From contig CAIRCR010000366.1 in the NCBI GenBank assembly GCA_903877065.1, positions 1 through 34,399 of the forward strand: a stretch of 34,399 nucleotides of DNA, in the 5' to 3' direction. The notes under the pieces were generated by a model, which worked only from the letters and a program-made list of their open reading frames with translations, made no database searches and was not told where the DNA came from. Shown here one piece after another: positions 1-10,272 of this stretch (position 1 is the first letter of the stretch; each line of letters begins with the position of its first letter). Position numbers and translations under genes: made by a program. The DNA is from an uncultured Pseudomonadota bacterium (GTDB taxonomy: Bacteria; Pseudomonadota; Gammaproteobacteria; Methylococcales; Methylomonadaceae).

Positions 1-42
1 AAAAATAATTTTTATTGTCGAAATTGTTTGGGATAAAAAAAG

Positions 43-68
43 GCGGTGTTTCAATGTTGAAACACCGC
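43..68 (-). terminator. Intrinsic terminator downstream of the response regulator gene
   Basis: Perfect 12-bp inverted repeat GCGGTGTTTCAA-TG-TTGAAACACCGC; read on the minus strand it is followed by CTTTTTTT. Confidence 0.85.
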
Positions 69-123
69 GATTAAATAACAACTCAATTAAACGCTTTTTT
101 CTCAAAAAAACGTTACAGGAAAA

Positions 124-492
124 TCAACCCAGTATTTTTTTGATGGTTCGGCGCATCTCTGATGCAGTGAAAGGTTTTTTAAGCGTTGCTGTCACGCCCA
201 GTAATTCTGCTGATTGCAAATTAAAGTCGCTGGAGATGGCGCGTCTACCACCTGAAATCGCAATAATTGGCACACGATTACCGCCGTTAATAATATCCAC
301 GATAACGTTAATTCCATCTTTGTTGGGCATCAGAATATCAGTAATAATTAAGTCGAACTTCTTCTTGCGATAAAGCTCAATCCCTTTTTCACCATCTTCG
401 GCTAAAGCAACCTGATGTCCGTCAGCAGTTAAAACTATTTGAAGTAAATCACAGATGTCTTCATCGTCATCGATTACTAGAATGTTAGCCAT
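124..492 (-). CDS. Single-domain response regulator (CheY-like receiver)
   Basis: MANILVIDDDEDICDLL..FDLIITDILMPNKDG..AISGG..LKKPF: acidic pocket, phospho-acceptor Asp, Thr/Ser and Lys all present; SD TAGGAG upstream. Confidence 0.93.
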   Translation of the reverse strand: MANILVIDDDEDICDLLQIVLTADGHQVALAEDGEKGIELYRKKKFDLIITDILMPNKDGINVIVDIINGGNRVPIIAISGGRRAISSDFNLQSAELLGVTATLKKPFTASEMRRTIKKILG

Positions 493-503
493 ATTGGTAT
501 CTC

Positions 504-701
<198 letters not shown>

Positions 702-739
702 AATCTTGCCTTAAATTTGATGTTGCGGGACATTTTTGG

Positions 740-745
740 ATTATA
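740..745 (-). promoter_or_regulatory. Candidate -10 box for the repeat leader
   Basis: Perfect TATAAT on the minus strand about 40 nt upstream of leader ATG (701); -35 is weak. Confidence 0.45.
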
Positions 746-804
746 GTTATTTTCGTAAAAATTACTAGGCACGACCTGACGGATAACAAAAAGAATCTTA
801 AAAA

Positions 805-1467
805 TTAGCGTGTACCAAAAACAACAATGGTTTTTCCGTGTGAAGAAATAACGCCTTTGCGTTCCAATTCTTTGAGAACTCGCCCCGCCATTTCGCGTGA
901 ACAACCAACAACCCGCCCAATTTCTTGCCGTGAAATGTGTAATTGCATTCCATCGGGGTGCGTGATGGCATCGGGGGATTTACACAAATCGAGCAACGTG
1001 CGAGCAATTCGCCCTTCAACATCAATAAACGCTAATTCACATAATTTTCGGCTGGTGTTCAGCAAACGAGAAGACAGTTGTTCGCTGATTAAATACAAAA
1101 TATCGGGTGCGTAAGCTAATAATTCTTTGCGTAAAATGGCTTTAAAGCGAACGTAGCTAATTTCAGCTAATACGCATTGTTCACGCGTACATACGTTTAC
1201 TTTGCGTATTTCTTCACCTTTAAAAATGCCGATTTCGCCAATAAATTCATTTTTGTTTAAATACGCCAAAATGAGTTCGTGACTGTTTTCGTGTTCGTCA
1301 TCTTCGGCAAGAATTGCTACTGAACCATCAATAATAAAAAATAGCCGATCACCAATATCACCAATGTTGATGATATTAACTTTGCTCGGATACGTTTTTT
1401 GATGACAAAATTTTAAAAATGCCGCGAGAGCTTCTTTGTAAGGTGATTGATTGTAAAGGGGATTCAT
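805..1467 (-). CDS. crp: Crp/Vfr-type cAMP-binding transcriptional regulator
   Basis: cNMP-binding fold plus C-terminal HTH ISRQEIGRVVGCSREMAGRVLKELERKGVISSHGKTIVVFGTR, very close to canonical CRP. Confidence 0.88.
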   Translation of the reverse strand: MNPLYNQSPYKEALAAFLKFCHQKTYPSKVNIINIGDIGDRLFFIIDGSVAILAEDDEHENSHELILAYLNKNEFIGEIGIFKGEEIRKVNVCTREQCVLAEISYVRFKAILRKELLAYAPDILYLISEQLSSRLLNTSRKLCELAFIDVEGRIARTLLDLCKSPDAITHPDGMQLHISRQEIGRVVGCSREMAGRVLKELERKGVISSHGKTIVVFGTR

Positions 1468-1566
1468 GCGTAAACTTAATCAAAATGTGGAAGGGAAATA
1501 AACCTCGCGTTGCTTTTCTACATAATTCTAGCATAATGCCATTTTACCTATTCTTTGTGTAATTTC

Positions 1567-2016
1567 ATGAAAAAACATCACTTTATAAAAAAAATCATTG
1601 TTAGCTTTGGTGTGATTGGCGCGTTGTTAATTGCGGGTTGTTCGGATGAAAAAACGCCTTCAAATAAAATGCAAACAAACGGCGTAGAGCAAGCAACACC
1701 GATTAGTCACACGTTGCTTAATACGCCCGTTACGGCAAGCGACAAACAAAAATTTGAACAGACATTTGAAAATCAATGTGTGCAACGTGAGTTAAAAGGT
1801 TCTGCAAATCCTGACAACGACAAAGCGCGTGTAAGCAAAGCGTGTCAATGTATTGCGACGTTTATGATGAAGGATTTAACTGCCATTGAAGCAGAAAAGT
1901 ATTTAATCGAACATGAAAACGCGCAATCGTTAACGATTAAATATGAAAATGCGGCATACCATTGTTTACAGCAAAAAACACCCGTGCCAGCGGTGCATTT
2001 GTTTAGCAAACAATAA
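1567..2016 (+). CDS. Small predicted lipoprotein, unknown function
   Basis: Signal peptide with lipobox (LLIAGC); second in-frame Met at 1567 fits the signal peptide better than 1555. Confidence 0.6.
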   Translation: MKKHHFIKKIIVSFGVIGALLIAGCSDEKTPSNKMQTNGVEQATPISHTLLNTPVTASDKQKFEQTFENQCVQRELKGSANPDNDKARVSKACQCIATFMMKDLTAIEAEKYLIEHENAQSLTIKYENAAYHCLQQKTPVPAVHLFSKQ

Positions 2017-2076
2017 CTTTCTGCTAAGATACCGCCTCCGAATAACCCCACTATTATCCTTTCTGAGTATTAGATT

Positions 2077-2400
2077 ATGGCTTTTGTTGTTACTGAAAAT
2101 TGTATTAAATGTAGATTTACTGATTGTGTAGATGTTTGTCCTGTCGATTGCTTTCACGTTGGACCAAATTTTTTAGTGATTGATCCTGATGAATGTATTG
2201 ATTGCACCTTGTGTGAACCTGAATGCCCCGCAAATGCTATTTTTGCTGAAGATGAGTTGCCAGAAGGTCAAGAAATATTCATTCAATTGAATGCGGAATT
2301 ATCCAAAAAATGGCCTGTGATTACCGAAGTTCAAGATCCATTGTCGGATGCAGATGACTGGAACGGCAAAGCTGATAAATTAGCGTTGCTAGAAAAATAA
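2077..2400 (+). CDS. fdxA: Ferredoxin FdxA, 7Fe-8S type
   Basis: [18 protein letters not shown]...[16 protein letters not shown] cluster motifs, 107 aa. Confidence 0.93.
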   Translation: MAFVVTENCIKCRFTDCVDVCPVDCFHVGPNFLVIDPDECIDCTLCEPECPANAIFAEDELPEGQEIFIQLNAELSKKWPVITEVQDPLSDADDWNGKADKLALLEK

Positions 2401-2413
2401 AAATTTCCTTTTT

Positions 2414-2442
2414 CCGTTCCCGCATAGTCAAAGTGGGAACGG
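2414..2442. repeat. Inverted repeat CCGTTCCC-N13-GGGAACGG
   Basis: Perfect 8-bp arms; no adjacent T-run on either exit side. Confidence 0.6.
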
Positions 2443-2458
2443 TGCGTTAAATCAAAAA

Positions 2459-2473
2459 GCACTTTTTTGGTGC
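2459..2473 (+). promoter_or_regulatory. Candidate NtrC-binding site
   Basis: GCAC-N7-GTGC (GCACTTTTTTGGTGC), matching the NtrC dyad GCAC-N7-GTGC, about 145 bp upstream of the sigma54-like element. Confidence 0.5.
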
Positions 2474-2603
2474 GAACATTTTCACCCCGTTACATTCCCC
2501 GCACTAAATAAAATCGCTTTATTTTTAAGTGAATTTACATTTTTTAAAATTTATTAACTTTAAATTCAATCGGATAGCGTTTAAAAATGACGCTTAAAAT
2601 TTG

Positions 2604-2619
2604 TGGCACTGATTCTGCA
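2604..2619 (+). promoter_or_regulatory. Candidate sigma54 (-24/-12) promoter
   Basis: TGGCACTGATTCTGCA: GG-N10-GC spacing exact, -24 TGGCAC perfect, -12 CTGCA (consensus TTGCA). Confidence 0.65.
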
Positions 2620-2663
2620 CTGCGTAACGTGATATTTCACAATCACTTTACGGAGTTTATGCC

Positions 2664-4046
2664 ATGCAATCCATTTCAACATTTGTTTTAAAACCCCTTG
2701 CTTTAGCCCTCACACTTGCCTCAATTTCAACGTCAGCATTCGCTGTTAAAAACATCGAAAAACCCGATTTAAAATTTGGTTTTATCAAACTGACCGACAT
2801 GGCACCGCTTGCGATTGCCGCTGAAAAAGGTTTTTTTGAAGAAGAAGGACTTTTTGTCAAACTCGAAGCACAAGCCAATTGGAAAGTTGTTTTAGACCGC
2901 GTGATTAGCGGTGAACTCGATGGTTCTCATATGCTTGCACCCGTTCCGCTCGGTTCAACGATTGGTTTTGGTACAAAAGCAGACGTGATTACTGCATTCA
3001 GTTTAGGTTTAAACGGCAGTGCAATTACGGTTTCCAACGACGTTTGGGCAAAAATGAAACCCAATGTTCCTGCAAAAGACGGCAAACCGATTCATCCGAT
3101 TAAAGCCGATGCCTTAAAACCAGTCGTTGACGATTTCAAAAAAGCTGGCAAATCCTTCAACATGGGCATGACATTTCCCGTTTCTAGCCACAACATGAAA
3201 TTGCGTTATTGGCTCGCGGCAGGCGGTATCAATCCAGGTTATTACTCGCCACCGCAAGACATTGGCGGTCAAATTGATGCTGATGTTTTGTTGTCAGTCA
3301 CACCACCACCACAAATGCCGTCAACACTTGAAGCAGGGACGATTTCAGGTTATTGCGTCGGTGAGCCTTGGAATCAACAAGCGGTTGCAAAAGGTGTTGG
3401 CGTGCCAGTGATTACCGATGATGAGTTGTGGACAGATGTGCCTGAAAAAGTATTCGGTGTGTCTAAAGAATGGGCGGATAAATATCCCAATACCCATATC
3501 GCAGTGGTTAAAGCATTGATACGCTCGTCCATGTGGCTGGATGCCGAAAACAATAAAAATCGTGTTGAAGCGGTCAAAATTATTTCCGATGCAAAATACG
3601 TTGGCGCGGACAGCAGTGTAATTGCGAACAGCATGACTGGCACGTTTGAATATGAAAAAGGCGATAAACGCAGCCTTCCCAACTTCAACCTATTTTTTCG
3701 CGGCAACGCCAGCTATCCGTATTACAGCGGCGCAGTTTGGTATTTAACGCAAATGCGTCGTTGGGGGCAAATCAATGAACCCAAACCCGATAGCTGGTAT
3801 TTAGAAACCGCAAAAAAAGCCTTCCGACCTGATATTTATCAAGCGGCGGCAAAAGAATTGATTGCTGAAGGTAAAGCAAAAGCCACTGATTTTCCCGCTG
3901 AAAATGATTCGGGCTTTAAAGGGGCGCAAGCTGATTTTATTGACGGTGTGAGTTTTGATGCCAATAAACCAAACGATTATTTAACGCATTTCGCCATTGG
4001 TTTGAAAGGCAAACAAAAAGTCGTGGGCGGCAAAATCGTTGAGTAA
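2664..4046 (+). CDS. NrtA/CmpA-family ABC transporter substrate-binding protein
   Basis: Sec signal peptide; [32 protein letters not shown] and MLAPVPLG motifs of nitrate/bicarbonate/taurine-type SBPs. Confidence 0.85.
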   Translation: MQSISTFVLKPLALALTLASISTSAFAVKNIEKPDLKFGFIKLTDMAPLAIAAEKGFFEEEGLFVKLEAQANWKVVLDRVISGELDGSHMLAPVPLGSTIGFGTKADVITAFSLGLNGSAITVSNDVWAKMKPNVPAKDGKPIHPIKADALKPVVDDFKKAGKSFNMGMTFPVSSHNMKLRYWLAAGGINPGYYSPPQDIGGQIDADVLLSVTPPPQMPSTLEAGTISGYCVGEPWNQQAVAKGVGVPVITDDELWTDVPEKVFGVSKEWADKYPNTHIAVVKALIRSSMWLDAENNKNRVEAVKIISDAKYVGADSSVIANSMTGTFEYEKGDKRSLPNFNLFFRGNASYPYYSGAVWYLTQMRRWGQINEPKPDSWYLETAKKAFRPDIYQAAAKELIAEGKAKATDFPAENDSGFKGAQADFIDGVSFDANKPNDYLTHFAIGLKGKQKVVGGKIVE

Positions 4047-4064
4047 TTCGCGCCAAGAATCAAA

Positions 4065-4094
4065 ATGTGAACGTAAACATTTTTGCGTTCACAT
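4065..4094 (+). promoter_or_regulatory. Intercistronic stem-loop between SBP and permease genes
   Basis: ATGTGAACG ... CGTTCACAT, 9-bp perfect arms. Confidence 0.65.
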
Positions 4095-4118
4095 CGTATT
4101 TAAAAAATAGGTTTCAAG

Positions 4119-5135
4119 ATGAACAAACTAATTAAATTTTTAAACATTACAGGGCTGACGTGGTTTATCCCACTCGTAAAAATTTGTGCAGGTGAAAATC
4201 CCAAACAGCAACTACACCAATTATGGTTGATTATGGGCGTACCAATTATCGCGTTTATGATTTTTTTAAGTTTGTGGAGTGCTGGCGCGTCACAAGTTCA
4301 CACCAGTTTGGGGGCGATTCCAAATCCGACAGCGGTGTGGGAAGAAGTCGGTGGTTTAGTCGATAATTATCACGAAGAACGTCAAAAAGAAGTGGAATTT
4401 TACGAACGCCAAAAAGTACGTTACGAAAAACTCAAAGCCGAAGACTCAAATACACCACCTCTGAAATTGCGTAAATACACAGGAAAACCAACGTATTTAG
4501 ATCAAATTTTCACCAGTTTATATACCGTTTTCGCAGGATTTTTTATTGCGACGATTCTCGCTGTTCCGCTTGGCATTATTTGCGGCATGAGTCCTGTTGT
4601 GAATACCGCCATAAATCCTCTGATTCAAATTTTTAAACCCGTTTCACCGTTGGCGTGGTTGCCTATCGTGACGTTATTAGTGAGCGCAATGTATGAAACA
4701 ACCGATGATTCGTGGTTTGATAAATCCTTTTTAACGTCAGCAATTACCGTCACGCTTTGTTCGTTGTGGCCAACGTTAATCAATACAGCGGTTGGCGTAT
4801 CGTCAATAGATCAAGATTTAGTCAACGTTGGTAAAGTGCTGCGTTTGAGTTACATGACACAAATCAAAAAAATCATTTTGCCTTCTGCACTGCCGTACAT
4901 TTTTACGGGAATGCGTTTGTCGCTTGGCGTGGGTTGGATGGTTTTAATTGCGGCTGAAATGCTCGCACAAAATCCAGGTTTAGGTAAATTTGTTTGGGAC
5001 GAATTTCAAAATGGCAGTTCACATTCTTTGGGTAAAATCATGGTTGCCGTGTTCACGATTGGGATTATCGGTTTCATTTTGGATCGCATCATGCAATCGT
5101 TCCAAAAAGTGTTTTCATTCGGTCGCAACGTCTAG
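4119..5135 (+). CDS. ABC transporter permease (NrtB/SsuC-like)
   Basis: BPD-type permease with EAA-like segment (LPSALPYIFTGMRLSLGVGWMVLIAAEML). Confidence 0.87.
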   Translation: MNKLIKFLNITGLTWFIPLVKICAGENPKQQLHQLWLIMGVPIIAFMIFLSLWSAGASQVHTSLGAIPNPTAVWEEVGGLVDNYHEERQKEVEFYERQKVRYEKLKAEDSNTPPLKLRKYTGKPTYLDQIFTSLYTVFAGFFIATILAVPLGIICGMSPVVNTAINPLIQIFKPVSPLAWLPIVTLLVSAMYETTDDSWFDKSFLTSAITVTLCSLWPTLINTAVGVSSIDQDLVNVGKVLRLSYMTQIKKIILPSALPYIFTGMRLSLGVGWMVLIAAEMLAQNPGLGKFVWDEFQNGSSHSLGKIMVAVFTIGIIGFILDRIMQSFQKVFSFGRNV

Positions 5136-5144
5136 GAGCTAGCA

Positions 5145-6827
5145 ATGACAACGCCTTTACTTTCACTCAAAAACGTCTGTAAATCTTACGGCGAAGGCAG
5201 CAACGCCGTTTCTATTTTAAAAAATATCAATCTCGACATTGTTGAAGGCGAATTTATTGCGATTGTTGGATTTTCAGGTAGTGGTAAAACAACGCTCGTA
5301 TCGTTAATTGCTGGATTATTGCAAGCAGATAGTGGCGAAATTTTAAAATCAGGTGAACCGATTACCGAGCCTGCACCAGATAGAGGTGTCGTATTTCAAA
5401 ATTATTCGCTGATGCCGTGGCTTACCGTTTACGAAAATGTGGCGTTAGCGGTTGATGAAATTTTCAAACATTGGACAGCAGATCAACGTCATTTTCACAC
5501 TGAAAAATATGTGAAGATGGTGAATTTAGGCGCGGCAATGCACAAAAAACCTGCTGAACTTTCGGGCGGTATGCGTCAACGCGTGAATGTGGCACGAGCA
5601 TTGGCGGCAAATCCTGAAATTTTGCTTTTAGATGAACCGCTCAGTGCTTTGGACGCATTAACTCGCGGGAATTTGCAAGATGAAATTTTGCAAATTTGGT
5701 CACAAGAAAAAAAGACCGTTATTTTGATTACCAACGACGTGGACGAAGCAATTTATATGGCGGACAGAGTGATTCCGCTCACGCTTGCCCCCGATGCGAC
5801 GTTTGGTGAAAGTTTTAGCGTTGATATTGCGCGTCCACGAAATCGCACCGAACTCAATCACAACGAAAATTTCAAACGCTTGCGAGGTGAAATTACTCGT
5901 TATCTTATGGCGATGGGAATTGAAAAAGCCAATGAAGCAAGCAATGACAAAATTGCCTTACCTAACGTGCGCCCAAATACCAGTGAAAATTGGCAAAATG
6001 TTTCGTTGCCAGACATTGCTTGCCAATCCAATTTAGGAAAATCACGCTATTTAGAATACACACAACTTTCAAAAATCTATCCAACACCAGACGGTAACAG
6101 CAAGGTAAAAGTGGTTGATGGCTTTGATTTGAAAATGAAAAAAGGCGAATTTATTTCAATTATTGGACATTCGGGGTGCGGCAAATCAACGGTTTTATCG
6201 ATGACTGCGGGGTTAAGCGAAATTTCTGAAGGCGGCATTATTTTAGATAACCGTGAAATTAACGGTGCAGGACCTGATCGTGGTGTGGTATTTCAAGCCC
6301 CTAGTTTATTTGGCTGGTTGAGCGCGTTTGAAAATGTGATGCTCGGTGTTTATAAAGTTTATCCACACACCAGCCAAGCAGAACGCGAAGACATTGCGAC
6401 CTATTATTTAACACGAGTTGGTTTAGGTGACGCGATTCATAAAAAAGCGGGTGAGATGTCAAACGGTATGCGCCAACGAGTTGGCATAGCGCGTGCGTTT
6501 GCTTTATCACCCAAGTTACTACTCCTTGATGAACCATTTGGAATGCTCGATTCATTGACACGATGGGAATTACAAGAGGTTTTAATGGAAGTGTGGGATC
6601 GCACACACGTTACCGCGATTGTCGTTACGCATGACGTAGACGAAGCGATTTTATTGGCAGACCGCGTAGTAATGATGACGAATGGTCCAAATGCACGCGT
6701 TGGCAAAATTGAAATCATTGATTTACCCCGTCCACGCACACGTCAAGGTTTGCTTGATCATCCCGATTACTACAAATATCGAGAGAGCTTGCTTACTTTT
6801 TTATCTGAATGCGATCACACGCATTAA
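5145..6827 (+). CDS. Tandem (fused) two-NBD ABC transporter ATPase, nitrate/taurine type
   Basis: Two Walker A motifs (GFSGSGKTTL, GHSGCGKSTV), two Walker B motifs (LLLDEPLSALD, LLLDEPFGMLD) in 560 aa. Confidence 0.92.
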   Translation: MTTPLLSLKNVCKSYGEGSNAVSILKNINLDIVEGEFIAIVGFSGSGKTTLVSLIAGLLQADSGEILKSGEPITEPAPDRGVVFQNYSLMPWLTVYENVALAVDEIFKHWTADQRHFHTEKYVKMVNLGAAMHKKPAELSGGMRQRVNVARALAANPEILLLDEPLSALDALTRGNLQDEILQIWSQEKKTVILITNDVDEAIYMADRVIPLTLAPDATFGESFSVDIARPRNRTELNHNENFKRLRGEITRYLMAMGIEKANEASNDKIALPNVRPNTSENWQNVSLPDIACQSNLGKSRYLEYTQLSKIYPTPDGNSKVKVVDGFDLKMKKGEFISIIGHSGCGKSTVLSMTAGLSEISEGGIILDNREINGAGPDRGVVFQAPSLFGWLSAFENVMLGVYKVYPHTSQAEREDIATYYLTRVGLGDAIHKKAGEMSNGMRQRVGIARAFALSPKLLLLDEPFGMLDSLTRWELQEVLMEVWDRTHVTAIVVTHDVDEAILLADRVVMMTNGPNARVGKIEIIDLPRPRTRQGLLDHPDYYKYRESLLTFLSECDHTH

Positions 6828-6842
6828 CAAAGAGGATTTTTT

Positions 6843-8075
6843 ATGAAGCGTTATCTCCACGCTGTGCCGCTTACGGCGGCATTTTTTTCTACGTTATTTT
6901 TTGCTCATGCCGCATCGGCAGATATTGATAAAACGATTGAAGACGCTTTGAAGTTTGGTGACGGTGGCGCAATTAAAGCCGACATCAATTACCGTTGGGA
7001 AAATGTGAATCAAGACGCTGGAGCTGCAAAAACAGCAAATGCCAACACGGTTCGCACTCGAATTGGAGTGCTTTCACCAAAATTTTTCGGTATTCAAGGT
7101 TTTGCTGAATACGAAGGGACACACGCTTTACAAGACGATTACAACAACGGACGTGGCAATAAACCTGCGTTTTCTAATATCGCCGATCCTTCGCTCAATG
7201 AATTAAACCAATTATGGTTGAGTTATTCCGATATTCCTGACACGGTGATTAAAGGTGGTCGTCAACGTATCAAATTTGATGACGATCGTTTTATCGGTAA
7301 CGTGGGCTGGCGACAATTGGAAACCACGTTTGATTCGGTATTAGTGACCAATAAATCACTGCCCAACACCACAATTAACGCGGGTTACATTGGAAATGTT
7401 CAAACGTTTTTATCGACAACCGAAAACATTGACGCGCCCATTGTGAACGTCAATTACAAATTGGGTGATTACGGCAACTTGATTGGTTACGGTTATTGGC
7501 TCGATTACACCGATCCGAGCGTCGCCATTCGTAATAAATCGAGCCAAACGTTTGGTGTGCGTTTGAACGGTGCAACACCAAAATTTTATGAGCATTACAG
7601 CTTGCTCTACACTGCCGAATGGGGGATTCAACAAGATTACGGGCATCGTGCCGTCGCTTATGAAGCAAACCGTTATAACGTTATGGGTGGATTCACGGCG
7701 TATTTTTTAAATTTTCAAGGCGCGATGGAGCAACTTGATGGCAACGCTAAAGGTCAATTCAATACACCACTTGGCACAAACCACGCTTTTCAAGGTTGGG
7801 CAGATTTATTTTTGACAACGCCTGTAAATGGTATTCGTGACGTATTTGGAACAGTCAGCGCGAAAGTTTGGGATGAAAGCTTAACGTTGGTGGGAAGTTA
7901 TCACGATTACACCGATGATTCGGGCAGTAAGCATTACGGTGACGAGTGGAATTTTCAAGCGGTGAAAAAAATCGGGAAGCATTATTCTGTGATGGTGAAG
8001 TATGCCAATTACAGCGCGGACACGGTTAATACTGATACGCAAAAAATTTGGTTACAAGGCAATATCAATTTTTAA
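6843..8075 (+). CDS. Alginate-export-like outer membrane porin
   Basis: Signal peptide, beta-barrel-like sequence (GGRQRIKFDDDRFIGNVGWRQLETTFDSV). Confidence 0.75.
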   Translation: MKRYLHAVPLTAAFFSTLFFAHAASADIDKTIEDALKFGDGGAIKADINYRWENVNQDAGAAKTANANTVRTRIGVLSPKFFGIQGFAEYEGTHALQDDYNNGRGNKPAFSNIADPSLNELNQLWLSYSDIPDTVIKGGRQRIKFDDDRFIGNVGWRQLETTFDSVLVTNKSLPNTTINAGYIGNVQTFLSTTENIDAPIVNVNYKLGDYGNLIGYGYWLDYTDPSVAIRNKSSQTFGVRLNGATPKFYEHYSLLYTAEWGIQQDYGHRAVAYEANRYNVMGGFTAYFLNFQGAMEQLDGNAKGQFNTPLGTNHAFQGWADLFLTTPVNGIRDVFGTVSAKVWDESLTLVGSYHDYTDDSGSKHYGDEWNFQAVKKIGKHYSVMVKYANYSADTVNTDTQKIWLQGNINF

Positions 8076-8084
8076 TCACGTTTT

Positions 8085-8111
8085 GTAGGGATTCAGCCTT
8101 TGAATCCCTAC
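8085..8111 (+). terminator. Terminator hairpin between convergent porin and lytic transglycosylase genes
   Basis: GTAGGGATTCA-GCCTT-TGAATCCCTAC (11-bp stem, 5-nt loop) followed by GATTTTT on plus strand. Confidence 0.75.
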
Positions 8112-8851
8112 GATTTTTGTTTGTATAACGCCATCACTTGTTTGACGTAATTTTGTGTTTCGGGGTAGGGCGGAATGGAATTATTGTGGCGTAACACCGA
8201 ATTTTCACCCGCGTTATACGCCGCAACGGCAAGATCTAAACTGTTTGGGAACATATCCATCAAATGCCTTAAATAGCGTGTTCCACCATCAATATTTTGC
8301 TGTGGATTATTGCTATCAATCACGCCAAAACGGCTCGCAGTTGCGGGCATCAATTGCATCAATCCCACCGCACCCGCTGACGAAATTGCATCAGGACGAT
8401 AAGCCGATTCCGTTTGAATAACGGCGTGAAGCAATTTCACATCAACTTGATGACGTGCGGCGGCTTGAGAAATTAAGTTACTAAATTTACTTTTGTTCAA
8501 ATTGACGTAAGGCGACGTTGCCGTCAATGGGTATGGCGAATTGAACGCCACTTGCGTTGGCATCGTTGGCGCGGCGGGTACGGTAACTTTCATTTTGCTG
8601 ATCAATGCCACGTCAGTACGCGCTTTATCAGTGTAAATAACGTTTTTCGCGCTATCTTGATATTTATAAAAAAAGCCCGTTGTTGCTGTCACGGGACGCG
8701 CCACTGTTTTAATAATCGGTTTTGCGGCAACGGTGGGTGCTTTATTTGTGTAACTAATCACACCGTCGTTGCCTACTACCTTTTTATAAATGTCCGCGTG
8801 AGCCTGACCACACCAGCTCATCATCATCAAAATTACCGCACCATTACGCAT
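8108..8851 (-). CDS. Lytic transglycosylase (SLT domain) with N-terminal DUF4124-like region
   Basis: Signal peptide; HAVIQTESAYRPDAISSAGAVGLMQLMPATASRFGV...YNAGENSV. Confidence 0.9.
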   Translation of the reverse strand: MRNGAVILMMMSWCGQAHADIYKKVVGNDGVISYTNKAPTVAAKPIIKTVARPVTATTGFFYKYQDSAKNVIYTDKARTDVALISKMKVTVPAAPTMPTQVAFNSPYPLTATSPYVNLNKSKFSNLISQAAARHQVDVKLLHAVIQTESAYRPDAISSAGAVGLMQLMPATASRFGVIDSNNPQQNIDGGTRYLRHLMDMFPNSLDLAVAAYNAGENSVLRHNNSIPPYPETQNYVKQVMALYKQKS

Positions 8852-8864
8852 AACATAATTACCT

Positions 8865-10064
8865 TTAGTTCGTTGTTATCACCACCATATTTGCAGCTTG
8901 TGCCGCATTCTTGCGTGCTGTATCGGCAGAATCAGCAATTGCTAAAGCAACTCCCATTCGTCTGTTAAGAAACGCTTCAAATTTTCCAAATAAACGCACG
9001 TCTGTATTCGGTACGCTTAATGCTTTTTCTAAATCGTTATAAATCAAGCCTTGTGCGTGGATGGGGCTTAAAATAACGACACTCGCGCCAGGACTTTTTA
9101 ATTGCACATTCACAGGCAAACCTAAAATGGCGCGGGCGTGTAAATCAAATTCGCTTTGCACTTGCGTTAACAGTGTCACAAGTCCCGTGTCGTGCGGGCG
9201 CGGACTGACTTCACTAAACCACACATCGTCGCCACAAATAAATAATTCCACGCCAAATAATCCCAAGCCACCCATCGCGTCCGTAATTTTTTTCGCAATC
9301 TGTTGGGCGTTTGCAAGAGCCTGACTCGTCATGATTTGAGGTTGCCAACTTTCACGGTAATCGCCACTTTCTTGCGTGTGTCCAATCGGTTCGCAAAAAT
9401 ACGTTTCAACAACACCGTCAGCATTCAACGCTCGCACCGTGAGTAATGTAATTTCAATATCAAAATCAATTTTGCCTTCCACAATGACTTTGCCCGTATC
9501 AACACGCGCACTGTTTTTCGCGTAACCCCACGCGGCAATCAATTCATGATCGGTTGTGACCATCGATTGACCTTTGCCCGACGATGACATAGTTGGTTTG
9601 ACAAAACACGGATAACCAATGCCATTGTCAACGGCGGCTTTTAATTCCTTAAACGTTTCCGCGAACGCATAACTTGAAGTCGGTATTTGCAACGTTTCAG
9701 CGGCAAGTGTGCGAATGCCTTCTCGATTCATCGTTAATTGAATGGCGCGTGCATTCGGTACAACCGTGCAATTGCCTTCGGCTTCAATTTCAACCAGTGC
9801 TGAAGTCGAAAGAGCTTCAATTTCTGGAATAATAAAATGCGGTTTTTCTTTGGCAATTAACGCTTTCAATGCTTTGCCATCAGTCATATCAATAACATAA
9901 GCACGATGCGCTAAAGCATGAGCTGGCGCGTTGGGATAACGATCAACTGCAATCACTTCTACGCCAAAACGCTGTAATGAAATGACGAGTTCTTTACCTA
10001 ATTCACCGCTACCCAATAACATTGCCTTTGTTGCATTTGGCGTTAATGCCGTCCCTAATTTCAT
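8865..10064 (-). CDS. purT: Formate-dependent phosphoribosylglycinamide formyltransferase 2
   Basis: ATP-grasp; [34 protein letters not shown]...[14 protein letters not shown]; internal Met at 10064 fits better than the upstream ORF start. Confidence 0.92.
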   Translation of the reverse strand: MKLGTALTPNATKAMLLGSGELGKELVISLQRFGVEVIAVDRYPNAPAHALAHRAYVIDMTDGKALKALIAKEKPHFIIPEIEALSTSALVEIEAEGNCTVVPNARAIQLTMNREGIRTLAAETLQIPTSSYAFAETFKELKAAVDNGIGYPCFVKPTMSSSGKGQSMVTTDHELIAAWGYAKNSARVDTGKVIVEGKIDFDIEITLLTVRALNADGVVETYFCEPIGHTQESGDYRESWQPQIMTSQALANAQQIAKKITDAMGGLGLFGVELFICGDDVWFSEVSPRPHDTGLVTLLTQVQSEFDLHARAILGLPVNVQLKSPGASVVILSPIHAQGLIYNDLEKALSVPNTDVRLFGKFEAFLNRRMGVALAIADSADTARKNAAQAANMVVITTN

Positions 10065-10272
10065 GATTTTTTGACCTTCAAATTGAATAAAAATAAAAAT
10101 GATGCGCTGCATTATAAGCAGTTGTCATGAGTATGATAAGATTGAAAAATCACCCTCAACAATTCAAAGCGATTTGAATAAACATTCGGAAAAAACTGTG
10201 ACACAAGGAAGCAAGCAAAATAGGGTGTTGGCTTATTTATCACGAATCAAAATTTTTTTGCCAAATATACTT

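Noticed and set aside
3374-3706. Minus-strand ORF inside the SBP gene, and similar antisense ORFs throughout
   Set aside because: Lie within well-supported genes and show no domain or SD signal.
5935-5950. Short AAGCAAGC stretches (also near 10205)
   Set aside because: Only two units inside coding sequence; not arrays.
10099-10272. N-terminal extension of the kinase ORF
   Set aside because: Low-complexity, overlaps the purT promoter region; the start near 10273 is more plausible, though not proven.
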